Assembly (NCBI GenBank): GCA_026128865.1
Contig: JAHCJE010000004.1
Coordinates: 1-64,000 of the forward strand
Direction of reading: 5' to 3'
Length of the DNA stretch: 64,000 nt
From: Phycisphaeraceae bacterium
Lineage (GTDB): Bacteria; Planctomycetota; Phycisphaerae; Phycisphaerales; UBA1924
This document shows, piece by piece, positions 32,030 through 39,933 of this stretch. Both the position numbers and the translations under genes were made by a program. The notes beneath the pieces were generated by a model. The model was given only the letters and a program-made list of their open reading frames with translations, was not told where the DNA came from and searched no databases. Every line of letters begins with the position of its first letter. Position 1 is the stretch's first letter.

Positions 32030-35000
32030 TCACCCCTCTCCCAGAATCTCGCACGCCCCCCCGCACTTCTTCCCGGGCGGATACTGCCCCGCGAGCACGG
32101 CCCGCACCACCTCGTCGATCGCTGCTCGTACTGCTGCAACGTCCAGGTCCGCCAGGGCGATCGTTCCTCGCTCCCCCGTCCGCAGCATCCAGTACTCGGC
32201 CGTTCCCGACGCCCCGGGATACAACTGCTCCGCCGCCATGGCGTAGATGCCCAGCTGCAGATCATCCGCCTCCGGCTCCGTGTACCTTGCTGTCGCCTGC
32301 CCCGACTTGTAGTCCACGATCCGCACGCCTCCCTCGACACGATCGATCCTGTCGATCTTCGCCGTCAGCCTGTGCTCCGCGCCAGCGGCGGCATAGGGCA
32401 TTGTCACGAACCGCTCGACCTCGAGCACTTCGACTGTCGGCTCGTGCAGGCGCTCGTAGGCGGTGCGCAGCATGGCAAGCGTTTCGTCCAGCGCGCCCGG
32501 ATCGGCGCGCTCGCCAGGCGCGAGCGAGCCGAAGTACGCTCGCCGTCCCATCTCCAGCAGGTCTGCAAGCCCAGGTCGGGTCCTGCCTTCCGCTTCGGCA
32601 TCGCGCCACTGCGTGTAGAACCGTTCCAAGGCGCCGTGCACGCACTGCCCCGCCGTGACCCCAGACCCCTCCTCCTCCGCGAGCTTCAGCACGTGCTTCA
32701 CGAAGAAGCATCGGGGGCACCGTTGATAGTCGTTCACGAAGGTGAAACTCAGCGACAGAGAGGAGCGCATCGGTCGCAACTCGACGCGACCATCCGGCCT
32801 CTGCGCCGCTCCCGCACCGCGTGTCAGCCGTTCCACCGTGCGACGCACCCGCTCCGACTCACCTTCGGCCCACGTCGGTGCGCGGCCCGTCCGCTGCGCG
32901 TGCGCCGCCGTCGCCACCAGCATGGCCGCCTCGCGGAGCCGTGCGGCCGACTCCGCGAACTCCTCAGCCGTCACCCTGGGTCGGTCTATGGAGTCCAGCG
33001 CGCCCGCCGCTTCGAGCCGTGCGGCACGCCTCGCCGCAGCGGCTTCGTCGCGCCGACGCGCCGCTTCCGCGAACTCAGGGGCCTCGCGATCCAAGGGCGT
33101 CCGTCCGAGCATTCCGACGCCGTGCTCGGCGGCGCGCGCCAGCACGTCGGCGGCGTCGTGGATCACGATCAGCCCGGGCGAGTCGAACTGCAACTCCTGG
33201 AAGTAATGGGTGCTTTTGCTTCGTGTCTTCGTCCGCTTCGAGAGCAGCACGAGCCGCCGACGCGCCCGCGTGCAGGCCACATAGAACAGCCGCCGCTCTT
33301 CCGCCCTGGCGCGCTCTTTCGCCGACCGCCTCTCGCCATCGTCGTCGAGCAGACCTGCCGGTAGATCAAGCCATTCGTCGCCGCCGAGTTTGGGGAACCC
33401 GTGCTGCGGGTTGACCCTCGCGATGAACACCTCATCGAACTCCAGCCCCTTGGCCGAGTGCGCTGTCAGCACCTGCACGGCGTCCTCCGTCTCCTCCTCG
33501 TCCTCGCTCTGATCGACCCTGTCCCATCCTGTCGTCACGAACCCCTGCTCTCGCTCGCTCAGATCCTGGTAGTACGACAGGAACGAAGCGAGGTCGCCCG
33601 GCGCATCCAACCTCCCCTGGACGGATCGCGCAAACCGCACGGCCGCGACGAGGCATGACACACGCCTCGCCCGTTCGCGTGCCGGCAGCAGGTCAGCGTG
33701 CGCCAGGTCGCATCGAGTCACGATCCGATAGATCGCTGAGGCAGCAGACGCCGTCGCCGCGAACGAGGCAAGCTCACGCGCTGTCTCCACGAATCTCGAC
33801 ACGCCCGGATTATCCGGCTCGTTCGCCGCGAGCCATTCGACGTAGCCGGGCGGCGCGTCACCGTCCCCCATCTCCGCCCGGGTCGCGCGCCCACTGTAAA
33901 GCGCCTCTGCTGCGATCGCGACCTCCCTCCCCACGCTGAAGGGCGGCCGGACGAGCAGCCGTCTCGCCGCCCATGTCGCTGTCGGATTCACCAACAGCTC
34001 CACCCACGCCAGCAGATCCTTCACGCCCTCGTCGTCGGCAGCTGTTCCCTCGCGCCGCAGCTGGAAGGGCACGCCCTCGATCCGCAGGGCGACCGCGATC
34101 CGGTCCAGGTCCAGTTTCGTCCGCGCGAGTATGGCGACCTCGCGCCACGCTCTCGAGGGGTCCGCCGCCTTCGCCGACGCGATCATCGCCGCGATCACGT
34201 CCGCCCCCTGCGCGTCGTCCTCAAGCAGCACGCCCTCCACCACCGACCCGGCCGGCGCGGCCGCGCCACGCTTCCCCTCCGGCAACTCGACTTCCTTGTC
34301 CGGCGCGAACCGCCCCTCAGCGAGCGAGATCACGGCGTTTGCGGCGACGATCACCGGCTGCTCCGACCGATAGTTGATGGTCAGCGCGATCGTGCGCGTC
34401 TGCCGCCACACCGACGCAAAACGCTGGAACGCACGGTCGTCAGCCCCTCGGAACCCGTAGATCGCCTGATCGTCGTCGCCGACGACCACGAGGTCCGGGT
34501 TGGCTTCCGGAGGGGCGAGAAGGCGCAGCAGATCGACCTGTGCGCGGTTCACGTCCTGGAACTCGTCTACGACGATGTGCCGGCACTCGTCGCGCAGCAG
34601 CGCAGCCGCCCGCCCCCCCCCTCGCAGCAGCTCCGCGGGCATCGCGACCAGGTCCGCGAAGGTCATCCAGCACCGCTCGCGGCACGCCGCCTCGAACAGC
34701 CCGAACAGGCGCGTGTGCCCGGCGAACAACGCCTGCGCCTCACGCTCCGCCGTCGCTTTGCGCTCGTCTTGCACCGGTGTCCCGTCGGCACGCACTCCGT
34801 TTGCGATCCGATCCGCCCACGCGCGGGCGAAGTCCTCGCACCGCCCCGGCGTCAACCCGGCGTTGCGGAACGCCTCGAAGTGCCGCTCCGCCTCCTCGAT
34901 CAGCGCCTCGTGCCCCCGCCCGATCGCCTGGCCGTACACCCGATGCTCGACGATCAGGGACCGCATCAGACGCCGCTGCTGCGCCGAGTCGATCAACTCC

Positions 35001-35320
35001 GGCTCGCGCCACAGCCCGAGCAGGTCGGGGAATCGCCGAACCACTCGGTGCCCGAACCCGTGGATCGTGTGCGCTCGCACGCGGTCCGCCACACCCGCTC
35101 CGATCAGGCCCGCGAGTCGCTCGCGCAACTCCTCGGCCGCTTTCACGGTGTACGTTGCTGCCAGCACGGACTCCGGTTCGACCCCGCGCTCTGCGATCAG
35201 GTGCGCGACCCGATGAACGATTACGCGCGTCTTGCCCGTTCCGGGCCCCGCCAGCACGATCAGCGGTCCCCCCTCGTGCTCGACTGCCGCCCGTTGAGCC
35301 TCGTTCAGTCCTTCGTTCAT
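32030..35320 (-). CDS. UvrD/Rep-type DNA helicase fused to a C-terminal PD-(D/E)XK nuclease
   Basis: A 1096-residue superfamily 1A helicase-nuclease. Walker A AGPGTGKT lies at residues 24-31; VVDEFQDVNRAQ (motif II), GDDDQAIYGFRG (III), LTAHSAKGLEFDEVF (V) and VACTRARRRLVLL (VI) follow. From about residue 860 is a RecB-type nuclease: CVHGALERFY, the acidic KIDRIDRV, DYKSGQ, then QLGIYAMAAEQLY. Cysteines in C-P-R-C before the nuclease and C-G-G-A-C at the C-terminus could hold an Fe-S cluster as in AddB. The layout is like mycobacterial AdnB or AddA in one chain. It probably resects DNA ends; no partner subunit is adjacent. Confidence 0.92.
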   Translation of the reverse strand: MNEGLNEAQRAAVEHEGGPLIVLAGPGTGKTRVIVHRVAHLIAERGVEPESVLAATYTVKAAEELRERLAGLIGAGVADRVRAHTIHGFGHRVVRRFPDLLGLWREPELIDSAQQRRLMRSLIVEHRVYGQAIGRGHEALIEEAERHFEAFRNAGLTPGRCEDFARAWADRIANGVRADGTPVQDERKATAEREAQALFAGHTRLFGLFEAACRERCWMTFADLVAMPAELLRGGGRAAALLRDECRHIVVDEFQDVNRAQVDLLRLLAPPEANPDLVVVGDDDQAIYGFRGADDRAFQRFASVWRQTRTIALTINYRSEQPVIVAANAVISLAEGRFAPDKEVELPEGKRGAAAPAGSVVEGVLLEDDAQGADVIAAMIASAKAADPSRAWREVAILARTKLDLDRIAVALRIEGVPFQLRREGTAADDEGVKDLLAWVELLVNPTATWAARRLLVRPPFSVGREVAIAAEALYSGRATRAEMGDGDAPPGYVEWLAANEPDNPGVSRFVETARELASFAATASAASAIYRIVTRCDLAHADLLPARERARRVSCLVAAVRFARSVQGRLDAPGDLASFLSYYQDLSEREQGFVTTGWDRVDQSEDEEETEDAVQVLTAHSAKGLEFDEVFIARVNPQHGFPKLGGDEWLDLPAGLLDDDGERRSAKERARAEERRLFYVACTRARRRLVLLSKRTKTRSKSTHYFQELQFDSPGLIVIHDAADVLARAAEHGVGMLGRTPLDREAPEFAEAARRRDEAAAARRAARLEAAGALDSIDRPRVTAEEFAESAARLREAAMLVATAAHAQRTGRAPTWAEGESERVRRTVERLTRGAGAAQRPDGRVELRPMRSSLSLSFTFVNDYQRCPRCFFVKHVLKLAEEEGSGVTAGQCVHGALERFYTQWRDAEAEGRTRPGLADLLEMGRRAYFGSLAPGERADPGALDETLAMLRTAYERLHEPTVEVLEVERFVTMPYAAAGAEHRLTAKIDRIDRVEGGVRIVDYKSGQATARYTEPEADDLQLGIYAMAAEQLYPGASGTAEYWMLRTGERGTIALADLDVAAVRAAIDEVVRAVLAGQYPPGKKCGGACEILGEG

Positions 35321-35372
35321 CGCACTCCGAGTCTAGAGCATCGCCAGACCGTGAGTGGGGAAGACCGAACGC

Positions 35373-37562
35373 TCAGATTGCCGCCGAGGCAGCGAGCGTG
35401 TCATTCATCAGCGTGCGGAAGGTGCCGAGAGCGGAGGGCGAGTCGGGCGGGGCATCCGGAGGAGGGACGAGTTGCGTGTACGAGCCGTCGGGGTTGAGCG
35501 ACCAGGCGCGCCGGCGGTCGGCGAGCATGACCTCGCGGATGCGGTTCAGGCGCCGCCGGGCGTCGGCGTCGCGCACCGGGATGACCGCTTCGACCCGGTT
35601 GTTGAGGTTGCGGTACATCCAGTCGGCCGAGCCGATGTACCAGTCTCCGTCGAGGGGGTTCTCGCGGGCGTTGGCGAAGTGGAAGACGCGCGAGTGCTCG
35701 AGGAATCGCCCGACCACGGAGAAGACGCGGACGTTCTCGGAGAGTCCGGGCACGCCGGGACGGAGGCAGCAGAACCCGCGCACCACGAGATCGACCCGGA
35801 CGCCGGCCCGCGACGCCTCGTAGATGAGTTCGGTCATCTTGCGGTCTTCGAGGGAGTTGACCTTGACGAAGATGCGCGCGGGCAGGCCGCGCCGGGCGTT
35901 CTCGGTCTCGCGCCGGATGAGTTCGGAGAACTGGCGGCGGAGGTTGGCCGGCGCGATGAGAAGTTCGTTGTAGTCGGTCTGCTGGCTGCGTCCGGTGAGG
36001 AGGTTGAAGAGCGCGACGACGTCGTCGGTGATGCGCGGGTTGGACGTGAGCAGGCCGATGTCGGTGTAGAGTTGCGCGGTGTGGGGGTTGTAGTTGCCGG
36101 TGCCGAGGTGGGCGTAGGCGCGCAGCCCCCCGCTCTCGCGCCGCACGACGAGCGAGCACTTGCAGTGGGTCTTCAGCCCGACCACGCCGTAGGCGACGTG
36201 GACGCCGTGCTTCTCGAGTTGCCGCGCGAAGCGGAGGTTCTTCTGCTCGTCGAACCGCGCGCGCAGTTCCACGAGACAGGCGACCTGCTTGCCGCTCTCG
36301 GCGGCACGGATGAGCGAGGCGACGAACGGCGAGTCGCGGCTCGTGCGGTAGATCGTCTGCTTGATGGCGAGCACGTCCGGGTCGCGTGCGGCGGCGGCGA
36401 TGAACCGCTCGACCGACGCCTTGAATGACTCGTAGGGGTGATGCAGCAGCACGTCGCGCTCGCGCACAATGGCGAAGAGGTCCGAGTCCGAGGACGAGGC
36501 GTGCGCGATCGCCGGCGGGATCATCGGAATCCACGGCTCGAACCTGAGGTGCGGCAGGGCGAGGTCCGCGATCTGGAACAGATCGGCGTACTCGAGCGGG
36601 CCGGGCCGCTGGTAGACGTCCTCGTCGGCCAGACCCAGTTCGTCGGTCACGAACGCGAGCACGCCGTGTGAAGGGTTCGGGCCGGTCTCGATGCGCACCG
36701 CGCTGGCGAAACGGCGCATGTGCAGTTCGGCCTCGACGTGCTCGAGCAGGTCCTCGACCTCGTCGTCCTCGCGTTCGACCGCCGCGTTGCGCGTCAGGCG
36801 GAAGGGCGTGACGTCGTGCGTCTCCATGCCGGGGAAGAGGTCGTCGAGGTTGTTGATGATCAACTCCTCCAGGGGGAGCAGTCGCAGCGGGGCATCGGGA
36901 GAAACGTTGATCTTCGAGAGGTCGCCCGGCTGCATCGGCGCGTCCGCTCCGACCGGGATGAACCGCGGCAGCACGTCCGGCACCTTGATGCGCGCGAAGT
37001 GCCGCTCCGGGCTGCCGGGCGCGCACACGAGGATGCCCAGATTCTCCGACAGGTTCGAGATGAACGGGAAGCGGTGCCCCGGATCGACCGCCAGCGGCGT
37101 GAGCACCGGGAAGACGTTCGCCCGGTACCAGGCGTCGATCGACGTGCGCTCCGCGGCGTTCAGGTCGGCGTAGCGGAGGATGCGCACGCCCTCGGCCTCG
37201 AGCGCGGGGCGGAGCGTGCGCTCCCACAGGTCGGCCTGGGTACGCTGCAACTCGATCACGCGCTCGCGGAGGGCCGCGAGCACCTGCCGCCCGCGCAGGC
37301 CGTCCGGCCCCGGCGCGTCGATCCCGGCGAGAACCGAGCGCTTCATCTGGCCGATGCGCTTCATGAAGAACTCGTCGAGGTTGTTCGAGAAGATGGCGAG
37401 GAACTTCACCCGCTCCAGCAGCGGGAAGTCCGCGTCGGCGGCCTGCGCCAACACGCGCCGGTTGAACTCCAGCCACGAGAGGTCGCGGTTGAAGAAGTGC
37501 GAAGCCTCGGGCGGCGGCTCCGGCTCGCGGGTCACGGGGTTGGCTCGGTGGGTCTGCGTCAC
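35373..37562 (-). CDS. ppk1: Polyphosphate kinase 1
   Basis: A 729-residue enzyme that makes polyphosphate from ATP. FFNRDLSWLEFNRRVL opens the N-domain, followed by the head domain with PLAVDPGHRFPFISNLS. The first phospholipase-D-like domain contains VGLKTHCKCSLVVRRE, with the autophosphorylated His466 of the H-x-K motif. The second contains GSADWMYRNLNNRVE. Length is standard. The GTG start at 37562 overlaps the TGA of the pterin gene (GTGA), so translation is coupled to that gene; this is an unusual pairing of functions. Polyphosphate storage and stress survival are the usual roles. Confidence 0.95.
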   Translation of the reverse strand: MTQTHRANPVTREPEPPPEASHFFNRDLSWLEFNRRVLAQAADADFPLLERVKFLAIFSNNLDEFFMKRIGQMKRSVLAGIDAPGPDGLRGRQVLAALRERVIELQRTQADLWERTLRPALEAEGVRILRYADLNAAERTSIDAWYRANVFPVLTPLAVDPGHRFPFISNLSENLGILVCAPGSPERHFARIKVPDVLPRFIPVGADAPMQPGDLSKINVSPDAPLRLLPLEELIINNLDDLFPGMETHDVTPFRLTRNAAVEREDDEVEDLLEHVEAELHMRRFASAVRIETGPNPSHGVLAFVTDELGLADEDVYQRPGPLEYADLFQIADLALPHLRFEPWIPMIPPAIAHASSSDSDLFAIVRERDVLLHHPYESFKASVERFIAAAARDPDVLAIKQTIYRTSRDSPFVASLIRAAESGKQVACLVELRARFDEQKNLRFARQLEKHGVHVAYGVVGLKTHCKCSLVVRRESGGLRAYAHLGTGNYNPHTAQLYTDIGLLTSNPRITDDVVALFNLLTGRSQQTDYNELLIAPANLRRQFSELIRRETENARRGLPARIFVKVNSLEDRKMTELIYEASRAGVRVDLVVRGFCCLRPGVPGLSENVRVFSVVGRFLEHSRVFHFANARENPLDGDWYIGSADWMYRNLNNRVEAVIPVRDADARRRLNRIREVMLADRRRAWSLNPDGSYTQLVPPPDAPPDSPSALGTFRTLMNDTLAASAAI

Positions 37563-37939
37563 GGCTCAGGACGGTAGGTCGCGGCGCACCCGGGGGCTTC
37601 GGTGACGCGCACGGCCGAGACGCGGGCGCCCCGGCCGAGCGACGGCGCAAGACGCCGGGCCAGTTCGTCCGCGACGTGCCGGGCGACCAGTTCCGCCGTC
37701 GGGTTGCGCCGGTCGAACGGCGGGGCATCGTGCAGGTTCGCGTTGGCGAAGGGGGCGACGACCTCGCGCAGCGCGGCCTCGACGGCGTGGAAGTCGCACA
37801 GCAGGCCGTCGTCGTCGAGCGTGTCGCCCGAGATCGTCGCCGTCACCCGCCAGTTGTGACCGTGCAGCGGCTCGCGCACGCCGCCGATCACGATGGCGTG
37901 CGCGGCGCAGAACTCGGTCTCAACGGAGATGGAGTACAT
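37559..37939 (-). CDS. 6-pyruvoyltetrahydropterin synthase family protein, PTPS-III-like
   Basis: A 126-residue protein of the QueD/PTPS family. Zinc ligands are visible as His14 (FCAAH), His26 and His28 (LHGH). The family QueD enzyme has C-x3-H-G-H with a catalytic cysteine; here the text is R-E-P-L-H-G-H, so the cysteine is missing and Glu23 fits the E-x2-H-G-H motif of PTPS-III. That type makes 6-hydroxymethyl-dihydropterin for folate in place of FolB. The ATG at 37939 gives the family start; TATACT is 9 nt upstream and no good Shine-Dalgarno is seen. Its stop overlaps the start of ppk1. A queuosine role cannot be excluded. Confidence 0.85.
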   Translation of the reverse strand: MYSISVETEFCAAHAIVIGGVREPLHGHNWRVTATISGDTLDDDGLLCDFHAVEAALREVVAPFANANLHDAPPFDRRNPTAELVARHVADELARRLAPSLGRGARVSAVRVTEAPGCAATYRPEP

Positions 37940-37980
37940 GGAGACGAGAGTATAGAGCCTATCCCGGAGCCCGAGATTCA

Positions 37981-38051
37981 CCACAGAGACACAGAGGGCA
38001 CAGAGAGAAACTGCTTGTTGTCCCGTCTCTGATATCTCTGTGCCTCTGTGG
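37981..38051. repeat. Inverted repeat built from CACAGAG words
   Basis: The arms CCACAGAGACACAGAG (37981-37996) and CTCTGTGCCTCTGTGG (38036-38051) are complementary except for one position; extra CACAGAGAGA lies inside. It sits in the divergent spacer between the pterin gene and the phosphohexomutase. It is related to the element at 57535-57610. Confidence 0.8.
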
Positions 38052-38177
38052 CAAGAACCATGTGCTGGAGATATGGGATTGGCTCTCGAGTGAGCCGCCG
38101 TGCCACGGCTGTCGTGTCAGAGTGGGCACGGCGGCGCGCCGCGTGTACGCTGGTGCTACCGGGCGACGGGAGGCACG

Positions 38178-39641
38178 ATGGGCGACGGGCCGTTGATGGT
38201 CGGGGTGAGCGGGATGCGCGGGATCGTCGGCGCGAGCCTCACGCCCGAGGTGGCGGCACGGTTCGCCGGGGCGTTCGGGTCGTGGCTGCCGCGCGCCGAC
38301 GGCAGGCCGACGGTCGTGGTCGGACGCGACGGGCGCGCGGGGTGCGATCCCATCCACGCCGCGGCCGTGGCGGGCCTGACCGGCGCGGGCTGCGACGTGA
38401 TCGACCTCGGCGTCGAGATGACCCCCACCGTCGGCGTGATGGTGGACGAACTCGGAGCGGCGGGCGGAATCGTCGTCACCGCCAGCCACAACGGCCAGGA
38501 ATGGAACGGGATCAAGTGCCTCGTGCCGGAGGGCGAGGGCGTCGCCAAGGGCGTGCGCGCCTGCGCCCCCCCGCCGCGGGCCGCCGATGAGATCGCAGCG
38601 ATCTTCCACGGCGATGGCGTCGCGTGGCGGAACTGGGCCGAGGCCGGGCGTGTGCGGACGAAGCACGACGCCGGCTGGGACCACGCCGCGCTCGTCCTCC
38701 GCAGGCTCGGCGATGAACTCGTCGCCCTCATCCGCGAGCGGCGTTACTCCGTCGTGGTGGACTCGGTGAACGCGGCCGGGGTCGAGGGCGGGCGCCGGCT
38801 GCTCGAATCGCTCGGCTGCCGCGTAACGCACCTGGGCGACGACGAGTCGGGCGTCTTCCCCCACCCGCCCGAGCCGACACGCGAGAACCTCGGCGACCTC
38901 TGCGCCGCCGTGCGCGACGCCCGCGCGGATGTTGGCTTTGCGCAGGACCCCGACGGCGACCGCCTCGCGATCATCGACGCACAGGGACGCTACGTCGGCG
39001 AGGAGTGGACGCTCGTGCTCGCCGCCCGCAGCGTGCTGGAGGCGTGCGATGCGCTCGGCGCGCGCGCACACGAAGGCCACCGCGGCATCGTGCTGTGCGC
39101 GAACCTCTCGACCAGCCGCATGATCGACGACCTCGCCCGCGAGCACGGGGCAAGGGTCGTCCGCACGCGCGTCGGCGAGGCCCACGTCGCCGGGGCCATG
39201 AAGCGCGAAGGCTCCGAGATCGGCGGCGAGGGCAACGGCGGCGTCATCTGGCCGGGCGTCACCTGCGTGCGCGACTCGCTCGGCGCGATGGCTCTCGTGC
39301 TCGCGCTCATGGCCCGCCACGGACGCCCGCTCGCCGACCTCGTGGCCGATATGCCCGCCTACGCGATCGAGAAACGCAAGGTCGAGATTCCCTCGCACGA
39401 CGCGGCGTCGCCGGCCGTCGAACGCCTCGCCGCCTGGGCGGGCAAGGCCGGCGCACGCACCGACCGCCAGGACGGCGTCCGCGTGGATTGGGACGACTGC
39501 CCCCACGCCGGCGGCGGCCCCGCCTGGGTCCACGTGCGTGCGAGCAACACCGAGCCGATCATGCGCCTCATCGCCGAGGCGCGCACGAAGGATGGCGCCG
39601 ACCGACTGCTAGCCGAGGTGGAACGCGCCATCGGGCGGTGA
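38178..39641 (+). CDS. Phosphoglucosamine mutase / phosphomannomutase family enzyme
   Basis: A 487-residue alpha-D-phosphohexomutase. It starts with VGVSGMRGIVG. The phosphoserine loop TASHNGQEWNGIK contains Ser103. DPDGDR is the Mg2+ loop, GGEGNGG the sugar loop and RASNTEP the C-terminal phosphate-binding motif, all intact. It interconverts hexose 1- and 6-phosphates. The GlmM role (glucosamine for peptidoglycan) is likely in a genome with mreBCD, but phosphomannomutase activity fits equally. The ATG at 38178 has GGAGG upstream; the open frame before it overlaps nothing conserved. Length is slightly above the usual 445-460 residues. Confidence 0.9.
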   Translation: MGDGPLMVGVSGMRGIVGASLTPEVAARFAGAFGSWLPRADGRPTVVVGRDGRAGCDPIHAAAVAGLTGAGCDVIDLGVEMTPTVGVMVDELGAAGGIVVTASHNGQEWNGIKCLVPEGEGVAKGVRACAPPPRAADEIAAIFHGDGVAWRNWAEAGRVRTKHDAGWDHAALVLRRLGDELVALIRERRYSVVVDSVNAAGVEGGRRLLESLGCRVTHLGDDESGVFPHPPEPTRENLGDLCAAVRDARADVGFAQDPDGDRLAIIDAQGRYVGEEWTLVLAARSVLEACDALGARAHEGHRGIVLCANLSTSRMIDDLAREHGARVVRTRVGEAHVAGAMKREGSEIGGEGNGGVIWPGVTCVRDSLGAMALVLALMARHGRPLADLVADMPAYAIEKRKVEIPSHDAASPAVERLAAWAGKAGARTDRQDGVRVDWDDCPHAGGGPAWVHVRASNTEPIMRLIAEARTKDGADRLLAEVERAIGR

Positions 39642-39663
39642 GGCGGCGCGTATACTCTGCCCC

Positions 39664-39933
39664 ATGCCGCTGCAGACCAACATCTTCGAGCCTGGCGCCC
39701 GCGTCCGCGTGACGAAAGAGGTGCCCCGCCTCTCCGGCGCGATGACCACCACCTTCGAGGGGACGGTCGTCCGCTCCGGGCGCGAGAAGACCGGCTCGTG
39801 GTACGCCCACGGCGAGGACAAGAAACTCTGGCTCGACCGCCTCGTCATCCGCAAGGACGACGGCGAGGAGGTCGTCTGCAACCTCGACCGCACCACGCGC
39901 GTCGAAGTCCTCGGGCCGGAGGCGACCGCCTAG
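39664..39933 (+). CDS. Small hypothetical protein, possibly SH3-like
   Basis: An 89-residue soluble protein with strongly non-random composition. FEPGARVRVTKEVPRLSG, then TTTFEGTVVRSGREKTGSWY and WLDRLVIRKDDGEEVV look like successive short beta strands, as in small SH3-like barrels. No family is recognised. TATACT at 39651-39656 is 7 nt before the ATG and there is no Shine-Dalgarno. The stop overlaps that of glgP by 4 bp on the opposite strand. A nucleic-acid or protein binding role would be only a guess. Confidence 0.72.
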   Translation: MPLQTNIFEPGARVRVTKEVPRLSGAMTTTFEGTVVRSGREKTGSWYAHGEDKKLWLDRLVIRKDDGEEVVCNLDRTTRVEVLGPEATA

